A stretch of DNA of 38,635 nt from Candidatus Fermentithermobacillaceae bacterium UBA3907 (GTDB lineage Bacteria; Bacillota; Sulfobacillia; Fermentithermobacillales; Fermentithermobacillaceae), in the NCBI GenBank assembly GCA_002391545.1, contig DGFF01000034.1:1-38635 (forward strand), written 5' to 3'. Every line of letters begins with the position of its first letter. The stretch's first letter is position 1. Under the pieces are notes generated by a model. It did no database searches. It saw only the letters and a program-made list of their open reading frames with translations, and was not told the origin of the DNA. The position numbers and the translations under genes were made by a program. Below are positions 1-7,075 of the stretch, in pieces.

Positions 1-19
1 AGATGTGTATAAGAGACAG
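1..19. other. Tn5 mosaic-end sequencing adapter remnant
   Basis: Bases 1-19 read AGATGTGTATAAGAGACAG, the exact 19-bp Tn5 mosaic end left by transposase-based library preparation. It interrupts the reading frame of the radical SAM gene that runs off this edge: family-like sequence (…KVRPNITA) stops exactly where the adapter begins. This is library sequence rather than genome, and the left edge is an assembly end. Confidence 0.95.
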
Positions 20-1394
20 CTGTAATATTAGGACGAACTTTCATATTTCTCCCAATCTGTCTGATCTTCTTAGCCAAATCTGCAATTGCAAGCACATCTT
101 CATCAGTTTCTCCTGGGAGTCCGATCATGAAATAAAGTTTTATGTTTGAAAACCCGTTGGAAAACGCATAAGTAGCTGCATCTATCAGGTCCTCTTCCGT
201 AACCTTTTTATTAATGATATCCCTCATCCGCTGAGTGCCAGCTTCAGGGGCCAGGGTCAACCCGACCTTCTGACCTGAAGACAGCGTTCGCGCAAGGTCG
301 ATTGAAAATGAATCTACACGAAGGGAAGGTAGGGAAACCCTCGCCCCGCACGGATTCTCCTTCACAAGCCTCGTCACTAACTCTTCAATGCAACTGTAAT
401 CCGCAGACGATAAAGATACCAAAGATACTTCCTCGTACCCTGAAGCGTCAACAAGGTTTCGACTTAGATCATCTATGGTCTCTAAGGAACGTTCTCGAAC
501 TGGACGATATATGGTCCCCGCCTGGCAAAACCTACACCCCTGGGTGCAACCTCTCATGATTTCCACCATTGCTCTGTCATGGATAGGCTCCATAAGTGGA
601 ATCAAAGGTCTGACGGGAAACGGAGCAGCCTCAAGAGACTTTACTATCCTGCGACTAATCTTAGCAGGAGCTTCGTCCCCAGACACGCCCCTAGTTCTCT
701 CTTTGGGACGTATGCTTTCTATCGTCCCATCCCTTTTGTACCCAATATCGTAGAGGGAAGGAACATATACCCCTTCTACCAGTGAAAGATCTCTCAAAAG
801 TTCGTCTCGGGATTCGCACGAATTCTTCCACGCCTTGTAAACGTCTGCGATCTCCAGTACCACTTCTTCGCCGTCCCCCAAAACAAAAACATCTATGAAA
901 GGCGCGATCGGTTCTGGAGCCATAGCGCAAGGTCCGCCTGCTATAATGAGGGGATATCCTTCCTTCCGATCTTTACATCTTAATGGCACTCCTCCTAGAT
1001 CTAACATGTTCAACACATTTGTGTAAGTGAGTTCGTACTGCAAGGAAAATCCAACAATGTCGAAAGAAGAAAGAGGTAACCTGGTCTCAAGACCAAACAA
1101 GGGAATACCTGTATCTCTCATCAATTTTTCCATATCAGTCCAAGGAGCGTATACCCGATCGCACAAGACATCCGGGCGCTCGTTTAATACAAAGTACAAG
1201 ATTTGAGAACCGAGATGGCTCATGCCGATCTCATAGACATCTGGAAAACCTAGGGCGAATAGGACGTCTGTGCCGGTGCGATCTTTTTTCGGTACGTTAA
1301 TTTCTCCACCTGTATACCGACTAGGTTTTTCTACCTTGCTCAAATGCCACCTTATCTCGTTCCATGAAATAGCTTCGTTTCGAGCCTCGGCCAA
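20..1394 (-). CDS. B12-binding-type radical SAM protein (TIGR03960-like), 3' end missing
   Basis: About 458 codons are visible and the frame is still open at the left edge, where the adapter interrupts it. The N-terminus carries RYTGGE, typical of the TIGR03960 family, followed by a cobalamin-binding-like alpha/beta region (roughly residues 30-180, with GFSLQYELTYTNVL and GGPCAMAPEP). The radical SAM motif CTQGCRFC (Cys283, Cys287, Cys290) would bind the 4Fe-4S cluster that cleaves S-adenosylmethionine. Further on, LTLAPEAGTQRMR and KLYFMIGLPGETDED match radical SAM strands. The chosen start is TTG at 1394, just after an in-frame stop, with an AGG about eight bases upstream. The family's reaction is not established. 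A DUF2344-family partner often follows such genes but would lie beyond the edge. The family call is confident and the function is unknown. Confidence 0.88.
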
Positions 1395-1411
1395 TTCTTA
1401 ACCTGCCTTTC

Positions 1412-1443
1412 GTCACATGCTGTCCAAAACAGTCATATGTGAC
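1412..1443. promoter_or_regulatory. Dyad in the leader of the radical SAM gene
   Basis: GTCACAT at 1412-1418 and ATGTGAC at 1437-1443 are perfect inverted arms. Inside them CTGT (1420-1423) and ACAG (1429-1432) also pair, leaving unequal internal loops. The dyad lies 18-49 bases upstream of the TTG start on the minus strand, just downstream of a possible -10 box. It could be an operator or an mRNA hairpin; the sequence does not decide between them. Confidence 0.4.
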
Positions 1444-1471
1444 ATTCATAAAACCTTGCCTTAAGTTTACC

Positions 1472-1477
1472 ATTATA
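1472..1477 (-). promoter_or_regulatory. Possible -10 box for the radical SAM gene
   Basis: The minus strand reads TATAAT here, a perfect -10 hexamer 78 bases upstream of the TTG start. No good -35 hexamer sits 16-18 bases further upstream, so the promoter call is weak. Confidence 0.35.
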
Positions 1478-1558
1478 ACCTGCTTAAAACCAACAGTGAC
1501 AGTTTCCTATTCCTATCAAGATTGATATAGTACTAAAGTAGGAAGGGGGATCCTAGGA

Positions 1559-2047
1559 TTGTACGATTCCGAACTTGATGTTTTCAATCAGAGTGAGCAA
1601 AAACTTATAATCGTTCCCACAGTAAATGTTGGTATGCTTCAAATGGGCCCACAAGATCCCAATCCAATGGCTGTTGTGTGGATTTCTTACCCATCTGTCG
1701 AAGAAGCTTCGGAGATGGCTAATGCCATACTTGCCCATCAAACTGGCATCAAACCTTTTGCCACAGGCCCAGATGTTTTTGTAGGGGATACAGCCGTAAA
1801 AATTGACATATCTTCCCGGCCCTCACTTGGCAAAGGTTACCTATGCCAAGTGATGCTAAAAGCAGACCCAAAGCACTCAACGTACCTTTTGTATGCTGCA
1901 TCTCACGTGTCAGAAGAAGCACGCAAAGTTTTCTACGCCTTGTACGACCGTACTAATAGCTATTTATTCACAGTATCTTGCGGCAACGATCTACTGTTAG
2001 ACACATTGAACCTAATCAAATATACAGTGACTAAGAAGGGAGTTTAG
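1559..2047 (+). CDS. Protein of unknown function (162 aa)
   Basis: I do not recognise this 162-residue protein. It is soluble-looking, without a signal peptide or membrane segment, and mixes beta-rich stretches (KLIIVPTVNVGMLQMG, MAVVWISYPS) with an amphipathic helix (VEEASEMANAILAHQTG). The predicted start is TTG, with a purine-rich AGGAAGGGGG about ten bases upstream. Only four bases separate its stop from the GTG of the Nudix-like gene, so the two are probably cotranscribed and may act together. Length, a real ribosome binding site and tight coupling support a real gene; no function can be inferred. Confidence 0.7.
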   Translation: MYDSELDVFNQSEQKLIIVPTVNVGMLQMGPQDPNPMAVVWISYPSVEEASEMANAILAHQTGIKPFATGPDVFVGDTAVKIDISSRPSLGKGYLCQVMLKADPKHSTYLLYAASHVSEEARKVFYALYDRTNSYLFTVSCGNDLLLDTLNLIKYTVTKKGV

Positions 2048-2051
2048 TTCT

Positions 2052-2678
2052 GTGTCGTTGGCAAACAAGTACCCAGATGAGGAAGTGTTATGCGTTCCTA
2101 CCAAGCACTTATACTATGAACTCGGTCGTTGGCGGGGTCTTAAAATGCCCACCCCTGATGTATGGCAAACTGTGGCAAAGCATTCCATCTTTAAGCCGAG
2201 AGAGGTAGTCGAATCCGATTCGTGTTTCAAACAACTCATTTCATACACTCTCTTCCTATCACAGAACAAGATATTCGTCATGAAACGGCTCAGCACCCAA
2301 TCAGAAGATAGGCTTCACGACCTTTTGTCTGTGGGCGTTGGTGGACACGTAAACCCAGTAGATGATATCTCTTGGCCCAATAAAAGGTCAGTAGCAGACG
2401 TAAAAGCCATCGTAGGTCTTAATACTATTAGGGAAATAAGGGAAGAGGTTATCTTCGCTGGGAATCCTTCGCTAAGCGTAATAGGTTTCATCAATGACGA
2501 CGGAAACGACGTGGGTAAAGTTCACCTTGGCGTCGTATCGGTAGTACAACTAAATTCGCCCATACTTGCGGTGAAAGAAAGTGACAAGATGCTGGGAGGC
2601 TGGGTTGACCTCACCAAAATTGGAAACTTGGATTCGTTCGAAAGTTGGTCATCGCTCATACTTGAAAAAGTTATTTAA
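2052..2678 (+). CDS. Nudix-like hydrolase (phosphoesterase type)
   Basis: This 208-residue protein resembles a family of roughly 200-residue Nudix proteins that open with an EEVLCVPTKHL-type strand and carry GVGGHVNPVDD before the Nudix helix. The catalytic helix is recognisable as TIREIREEV (the REXXEE core that binds divalent metal). The canonical box is divergent: the Gly after the second EE is replaced, and a longer than usual linker separates GGHVNP from the helix. Nudix enzymes hydrolyse nucleoside diphosphates linked to another moiety; the substrate cannot be read here. The GTG start lies four bases after the upstream unknown gene, suggesting a two-gene operon. A hairpin begins one base after the stop. 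The fold call is fairly sure, the activity less so because the box is degenerate. Confidence 0.78.
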   Translation: MSLANKYPDEEVLCVPTKHLYYELGRWRGLKMPTPDVWQTVAKHSIFKPREVVESDSCFKQLISYTLFLSQNKIFVMKRLSTQSEDRLHDLLSVGVGGHVNPVDDISWPNKRSVADVKAIVGLNTIREIREEVIFAGNPSLSVIGFINDDGNDVGKVHLGVVSVVQLNSPILAVKESDKMLGGWVDLTKIGNLDSFESWSSLILEKVI

Positions 2679-2679
2679 A

Positions 2680-2718
2680 ATTCGAAGAAGCGCCATGTAC
2701 AAAGGCGCCTCTTCGAAT
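2680..2718 (-). terminator. Terminator of the DUF6754 operon (convergent intergenic hairpin)
   Basis: ATTCGAAGAAGCGCC (2680-2694) pairs with GGCGCCTCTTCGAAT (2704-2718), 15-base arms with one mismatch and a 9-base loop. Read on the minus strand, the hairpin is followed by TTTTAAATAACTTTTTC, as in a rho-independent terminator, 26 bases after the last gene of the operon. The plus-strand side lacks a T-run, so it probably serves the Nudix gene poorly. Confidence 0.75.
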
Positions 2719-2743
2719 TCGTCCAACCTTGCCAAACTCTACG

Positions 2744-3352
2744 CTACCAGATTTTCATTCCAATCCAATCTACCAGTAGGAATGAGAGCCTATTCAAAAA
2801 CAGCGATATACGCCCTTGAACCGTATTTCCAAACGCGCATCCAAATCCGACCATCATTATATACCTGCCAACTCTCCCTGTTCCTTGGATAAATTTGGAT
2901 TCTTTACCCACAGTAAAGAAGAAGTAGAACATGATACATAGGAAAAAGACGAAGAACAGCACGTTGTTTACAGTGTTCAAAGGCCTCATAGAGTCTTTAA
3001 CTTGCACCATTACAGGCCTGGGTGACCTAACTAATGTGTACCCCAAGCCCCATCCGACAAGGATGGAAATTGGGTACCTGGCGAGCCAGTTCCATTCCGC
3101 AGGTGCATACCGGAAGTACATAAGTAAGCCTATGGCTCCAGTAATCCAGAAATACCATTGCCCCTCTTCTATGGCATATTGTCTACCATATGGAATAAGA
3201 TACTCATGAAAGTCTAACACTAAGGAATATGACGTGTATAGCGCCACAAGCGTATACTCGGCAATTCTATACGCTGGATTCTCTTTATATAAGTAACTAT
3301 ACACGGCTAAAGTACCTAACGCGGCAATCCAAATTTGCGGATCCGTCGACAT
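2744..3352 (-). CDS. Polytopic membrane protein, unknown (gene 4 of DUF6754 operon)
   Basis: About 202 residues with roughly six hydrophobic segments, for example IWIAALGTLAVYSYL near the N-terminus and VLFFVFFLCIMFYFFF in the second half. A short charged stretch (RSPRPVMVQVKDSMRP) separates the two halves. I do not recognise the family. An in-frame GTG at 3361 overlaps the ribosome binding site. AGGAGG lies eight bases before the ATG at 3352, so that ATG is the better start. It is the last gene of a four-gene operon in which every product is membrane-bound, so it may be a subunit of one complex. A terminator follows 26 bases after its stop. Confidence 0.75.
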   Translation of the reverse strand: MSTDPQIWIAALGTLAVYSYLYKENPAYRIAEYTLVALYTSYSLVLDFHEYLIPYGRQYAIEEGQWYFWITGAIGLLMYFRYAPAEWNWLARYPISILVGWGLGYTLVRSPRPVMVQVKDSMRPLNTVNNVLFFVFFLCIMFYFFFTVGKESKFIQGTGRVGRYIMMVGFGCAFGNTVQGRISLFLNRLSFLLVDWIGMKIW

Positions 3353-3417
3353 TCGATTCACCTCCTGTTCCTTTCGAACATGTCGCTATGGTTTTTCGTC
3401 TATCTAATCACACAACC

Positions 3418-4269
3418 TTAACCTGAGGGTGTGCCGCTTTTCCTTGTGATGTAAAACCCAATATTACCTAAAATGACGAGAACAATGATCCAAAGGTGGC
3501 CCAAGGACTGAGCATCCATAAGCTTCACCGCTTGGCCAGGTCTACCCAGCAATATCTCATACTGAGCAGCTCCCGGCAAACCGCAAAGCATCCCTTTTAT
3601 CTGGCCTGCCCTAAGAAGGTTCATATTCCCAGGAACCTGAACCGCAACGTCTCCCAGGTAGATATCATAATCGTGGAAGTACGTTGTGTACGTTGGAACC
3701 CCAGGCGAACCAGCAGTAAACAGCATAATCCCTTTGCAAGTTTCCTTGTCCCACTTCTTCACTCTTTGCATAAGCGGCAGATCTTCAAAGGAATTGCCTA
3801 CCCAGTCCTCCTTTGCGCATGCATCCCAGAAATCCAGCTGCATGTTGCGCCACATTGTAGTACCGCCAGCTTTCCAACCTACATAAACCCAGTCTACCCC
3901 ATATTCTACTTCGATGCCTTCTTCTGCTAAGTCCTCTACAACTTCTAAACAAAATTCGTACCCGAGCTGGGCTCCAGTATTCCACTGAGCAACCCATACA
4001 ACCTTGACGCCCTTGAGCATGCAATGCCTAAACCACGCCTTGTGCTGGGGACCCAGTTCTCCTGCAGAACCGCCACTATAGGATACGTCTGCAAACACTA
4101 TGTCTCCAGGATTGAGATTCTCGATCCAGTTATAAATAGGTACGGTAGTCTCCTGGTCTATGGTGATAGCTAATCCTAACGGAAATAGTACTGGAATTGT
4201 CAGCAAAACAGCCATACCCAAAAATATCCATCTAGGATCCATAGCGTTCATCTTCTCCCAAAATGTCAC
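3418..4269 (-). CDS. Membrane-anchored protein with Rossmann-like domain, unknown (gene 3 of DUF6754 operon)
   Basis: The 283-residue product has a membrane segment near residues 14-36, a domain of about 215 residues, and a second membrane segment near residues 255-275 (LWIIVLVILGNIGFYIT). The domain alternates strands and helices (GDIVFADVSYSGG, GVKVVWVAQWNTGAQLG), suggesting a Rossmann-like fold. The stretch GLPGAAQYEILLGRPGQ followed by DAQSLG resembles a similarly placed stretch in the DUF6754 protein of this operon, so the two may be distant paralogues. Several cysteines (CMLKG, CLEVV, CAKED, CKGIM, CGLPG) are present, but their role is unknown. Start is GTG with GGGAGG eight bases upstream. 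No enzymatic motif is recognised. Confidence 0.75.
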   Translation of the reverse strand: MTFWEKMNAMDPRWIFLGMAVLLTIPVLFPLGLAITIDQETTVPIYNWIENLNPGDIVFADVSYSGGSAGELGPQHKAWFRHCMLKGVKVVWVAQWNTGAQLGYEFCLEVVEDLAEEGIEVEYGVDWVYVGWKAGGTTMWRNMQLDFWDACAKEDWVGNSFEDLPLMQRVKKWDKETCKGIMLFTAGSPGVPTYTTYFHDYDIYLGDVAVQVPGNMNLLRAGQIKGMLCGLPGAAQYEILLGRPGQAVKLMDAQSLGHLWIIVLVILGNIGFYITRKSGTPSG

Positions 4270-4363
4270 TTCATTTCCCTCCCTTCACGGATCATGAATC
4301 TTATATAATCTTTAAACATTTATATTGTCACCAATCCAAAAGCGTGAACGGTATCACCGTACA

Positions 4364-5020
4364 TTAATCCGTTCCGCCAAGATATTTCTTATCCAATCCT
4401 AGGAACACACGTATGGCTGCAGCATACGCTCCTAAGAATATTCCTATCGAAAGCGCCCTAGCATGTGCCGTGTTCGGTACCGACAATATCCAGTCTTTTA
4501 TACCCTTGAACCCACCTAGCCAGGCTTCAGAACTCCATATCATTTCACCTATAGAAACGTTACCCAACATGACTATAAAAGCCACTACTAGCAATATGGT
4601 AGACTCAACGTTCCTTATTCTAAACGCCCTATACGCTGCAGAAGCAATGAAAAAGGCAAGCATAGAAAACATGGTTGAGTCTAAAGGAACTATTAGTGCG
4701 TCATATATCCAAATGAAAGTATTGCTGTCGGGACCCCAGATCAGACCTATGATGGCGTAACCGTACAACACTATTAGAAGCCATACGCTGTACACCCAGT
4801 GCTCGCGTTTGCGACGAATAGTATTTATGTGCTGCCGTGAAAGGTTAATAAGCCCCATCAAAAGTCCCATAACGGACATAAAGGTCAACGAAAAGGACAG
4901 CCTCGTAAATACTGTCTTTCCCGGCGCAAATTCCCAGGCGATCATAGGTTGAAGCAACTCAAACCCGATACGTATAATAGCAAATACGAGGGCCAATACC
5001 ATTGGAACTTCCCGTTTCAA
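4364..5020 (-). CDS. Polytopic membrane protein, unknown (gene 2 of DUF6754 operon)
   Basis: The 218-residue protein has about six transmembrane segments (for example VPMVLALVFAIIRIGFELL, WLLIVLYGYAIIGLIWG and TILLVVAFIVMLGNVSIG). The loop after the second segment is basic (RQHINTIRRKREH), suggesting it faces the cytoplasm. I do not recognise the family. The start is TTG at 5020, supported by GGAGG nine bases upstream. It begins 33 bases after the DUF6754 gene and is followed about 95 bases later by the Rossmann-like membrane protein, so the four genes look like one transcription unit. There are no ATP-binding motifs, which argues against a self-contained ABC-type transporter. Confidence 0.75.
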   Translation of the reverse strand: MKREVPMVLALVFAIIRIGFELLQPMIAWEFAPGKTVFTRLSFSLTFMSVMGLLMGLINLSRQHINTIRRKREHWVYSVWLLIVLYGYAIIGLIWGPDSNTFIWIYDALIVPLDSTMFSMLAFFIASAAYRAFRIRNVESTILLVVAFIVMLGNVSIGEMIWSSEAWLGGFKGIKDWILSVPNTAHARALSIGIFLGAYAAAIRVFLGLDKKYLGGTD

Positions 5021-5053
5021 ATTTCTTCACCTCCTTACTCTTCTAAAAGCGCG

Positions 5054-5893
5054 CTAAAACATGATAAGCCGAATCATCGCGTCATTGCCGAACGTGTTCA
5101 TAATTGCACCTATGATAATAATGATTGTAAAAGCTACACGGCCAATGTCCTGCGCAACCACAGACCCGTAAATCACAGGTTCCTTGGAAAGGGTAGCAGC
5201 ACCTGCGTAGAACTCCTCACCGATCATGGTGTAGTCACAAGCAGCGATGAAGAATGGTAGCTGAGAAGTCGCAGAAGAAGCAGCGATCTGAATTGCTCCT
5301 ACCAATGCGCCTGCTTCGGCCAAAATCAGAGATTCTGCGTAAAAGTATCCAATTAGGAAGTTAGCAGCAGGTTTCTCTCTAGCGATTATCCCTGCAACTG
5401 CCATGGTATAACCAAACTGCCACGGAGAACAGTATCTAACGTCATCGGGGTTGAAAGCGTCTGGCCTTCCTGCCTCAAGATACGCCTGTTTGATGATTTC
5501 CTCGTTAACTGCCTGGGTTAGGTAGTCAGTGTTGGTGTTTATGACCCTGGTGTCATACGTTGCACACAGTTTCGCCACGTGAGCAAGGTATGACCAGAAA
5601 GCCCACGTATCGTAGTCTCCTACATCTTCAGCATAGTTGGTAATGTGGACTGGTCTACCCATTTCAGTTGCTCGTCCTACAGCCTCTTCAAAGGCTTCCA
5701 TTCCAGGGATTCGACGAATCTCAGGAATAGGCAATCCAGCTCTTGCCCGCTGGATCATGACATACACGAGGATTATCATTGCAATCCCAAAGAACATGCC
5801 GAATACTGCGCTGTCCACGTTGGGGAAAATACCCCACTTTGTTAAAGGTGCCTCTGCCTCAGCCGCTAAAAGCATTAATGTTTTCATTGCCAT
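5054..5893 (-). CDS. DUF6754-like membrane protein (first gene of the operon)
   Basis: This 279-residue protein resembles the uncharacterised DUF6754 family. A membrane segment near residues 28-47 (VFGMFFGIAMIILVYVMI) is followed by a soluble domain with ALAGLP-type RARAGLPIPEIRRIPGMEA and GRPVHITNYAED. Conserved-looking hydrophobic stretches come next: FLIGYFYAESLILAEAGA and FFIAACDYTMIGEEFYAGAA. A final membrane segment near residues 252-270 is isoleucine-rich (FTIIIIIGAIMNTFG). AGGAGG lies seven bases before the ATG, a strong ribosome binding site. A 36-base imperfect hairpin sits in the leader. The gene heads a four-gene membrane-protein operon. Function is unknown; the family name comes from memory of its motifs, not a search. 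Confidence 0.75.
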   Translation of the reverse strand: MAMKTLMLLAAEAEAPLTKWGIFPNVDSAVFGMFFGIAMIILVYVMIQRARAGLPIPEIRRIPGMEAFEEAVGRATEMGRPVHITNYAEDVGDYDTWAFWSYLAHVAKLCATYDTRVINTNTDYLTQAVNEEIIKQAYLEAGRPDAFNPDDVRYCSPWQFGYTMAVAGIIAREKPAANFLIGYFYAESLILAEAGALVGAIQIAASSATSQLPFFIAACDYTMIGEEFYAGAATLSKEPVIYGSVVAQDIGRVAFTIIIIIGAIMNTFGNDAMIRLIMF

Positions 5894-5929
5894 TTTTTCA
5901 CCTCCTATTCATTTCTGAGCCAGGCATTT

Positions 5930-5965
5930 CACTACAAACGCAATATTTTATTACGTGATGTAGTG
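5930..5965 (-). promoter_or_regulatory. Long leader hairpin or operator upstream of the DUF6754 operon
   Basis: CACTACA (5930-5936) pairs with TGTAGTG (5959-5965). Inside, ACGCAATA (5938-5945) pairs with TATTACGT (5949-5956) around a TTT loop. The single mismatch becomes a G-U pair in minus-strand RNA, giving about 15 pairs with a small 1x2 internal loop. It ends 37 bases upstream of the first ATG. No T-run follows, so it is not a simple terminator; an mRNA-stabilising or regulatory role, or an operator, is possible. Confidence 0.55.
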
Positions 5966-6160
5966 CAACACACTTGGTGTAACGTTGCTGCGTATAACAT
6001 TGCATTGAAGTTTCAGCATGGCTTTCTGGTTCATATTATTCGACGCCTACTGCAAAAATCCTTCTTTTTGCTATATAATAAAAGGTTAAAGTCGAAAGTT
6101 TGATCCCGATTGCAGGCCCAATAAAATCTGCTGACCTCTGTTATAATCATCAAGGGAGGC

Positions 6161-6553
6161 GTGATAATTCAGGTGACCAAAGGAGATAAGATTCTCGTAC
6201 TTTCTTGCATAGTCCTCACGGTTGCAGTTTGGGTAGGGTTTCGCATCCTTGCGCGAAACCAGGATAACCTGGTAGCTGTAGTTGTAGTATCTGGTGAAGA
6301 AATACTTCGACTCCCTGTCGGTGGAACATCCATGTCTCAAGCAACAATACATGCTCCAAGAGGAGACATAACCATTGAATACGGCCAGGGCAAGGTCCGA
6401 GTACTGCCTCTGGATCACTCCGTTTGCCCAAATGAAATATGCTGGAGAACAGGATGGATTAAAGCCCCAGGGCAATCCATTGTGTGTGTTCCGAATCAAC
6501 TGGTAATCACCTTGGAAGGCGCCATACCTGAAATCGATTTCATCCTCCACTAA
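6161..6553 (+). CDS. NusG domain II-containing membrane protein
   Basis: The 130-residue product has an N-terminal membrane segment (ILVLSCIVLTVAVWVGFRIL) followed by a small beta-rich domain of the NusG domain II (DUF1312) type, recognisable by VSGEEILRLPV, HSVCPNEICWRTGWI and GQSIVCVPNQLVI. The CPNEICxxxGxI…G..IVCxPN pattern is characteristic. Such proteins are often found near FMN-binding or ECF-type membrane proteins and are thought to act outside the membrane; their role is not established. The start is uncertain. GTG at 6161 sits only one base after AGGGAGG, so GTG at 6173 or a nearby rarer start may be used. It converges with queT, 24 bases away. Confidence 0.85.
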   Translation: MIIQVTKGDKILVLSCIVLTVAVWVGFRILARNQDNLVAVVVVSGEEILRLPVGGTSMSQATIHAPRGDITIEYGQGKVRVLPLDHSVCPNEICWRTGWIKAPGQSIVCVPNQLVITLEGAIPEIDFILH

Positions 6554-6577
6554 ATTAGACGAATCCTTCAATTCCCG

Positions 6578-7066
6578 TTAATCGCCACCAATTCTTTCTT
6601 TAAGATAAGGATTCTTAATCAGATACAATAAAAGCGGCAATCCCAATGCGTAACAGGAAATGAGTTGACCCACAAGAATTTGGGCAAAGACGACGGGATA
6701 TGCAAGACTGGTTAGAAAAGAGACATACGACGAAACGATTAGGGCATTAACTACTACAGGTGGCAGCGGTGCCAAATAGGGGCTCCACATTTTCTCAGTA
6801 AGGTAACCGCTTAGAAGGGTGGCAAAAGCTCCAATGGTAATGTCCCACAGGAAAAACGGGCTCCCCAGATTTGCAAGAATACAACCAACATAAAGTGCCC
6901 ATTTAGCCCACGGGAACAGATACGGTAGCACAGTGAACATTTCGGATATTCTAATTTGAATAGGCCCGTAGCTAAAACCTGAAAAAGGAGGTAAAAGGGT
7001 AAAAAGTGCGTACACGCCCGCAAGCATGGCAACTCTCGTAATCTTGGAGGTATTCTTTTTTGTCAT
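6578..7066 (-). CDS. queT: QueT-family transporter (predicted queuosine-precursor ECF S-component)
   Basis: The 162-residue integral membrane protein matches the QueT family through GPIQIRISEMFTVLPYLFPW, LANLGSPFFLWDITIGAFATL, APLPPVVVNALIV and the C-terminal GQLISCYALGLPLLL. QueT proteins are predicted substrate-binding S-components that work with an ECF energizing module to import queuosine precursors such as preQ1. That module is not in the window. The ATG follows GAGGAAATT and lies only nine bases after the purD stop, so it is the last gene of the purine operon. No preQ1 riboswitch can be seen before it, and there is no room for one. That is unusual for this family, and the cargo could differ, for instance a purine-derived compound. 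Confidence 0.88.
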   Translation of the reverse strand: MTKKNTSKITRVAMLAGVYALFTLLPPFSGFSYGPIQIRISEMFTVLPYLFPWAKWALYVGCILANLGSPFFLWDITIGAFATLLSGYLTEKMWSPYLAPLPPVVVNALIVSSYVSFLTSLAYPVVFAQILVGQLISCYALGLPLLLYLIKNPYLKERIGGD

Positions 7067-7075
7067 AATTTCCTC

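Noticed and set aside
3496..3930. 144-codon plus-strand frame over the Rossmann-like membrane protein
   Set aside because: A shadow of the minus-strand gene; no ribosome binding site or recognisable protein features.
7067..7075. preQ1 riboswitch before queT
   Set aside because: Only nine bases lie between purD and queT.
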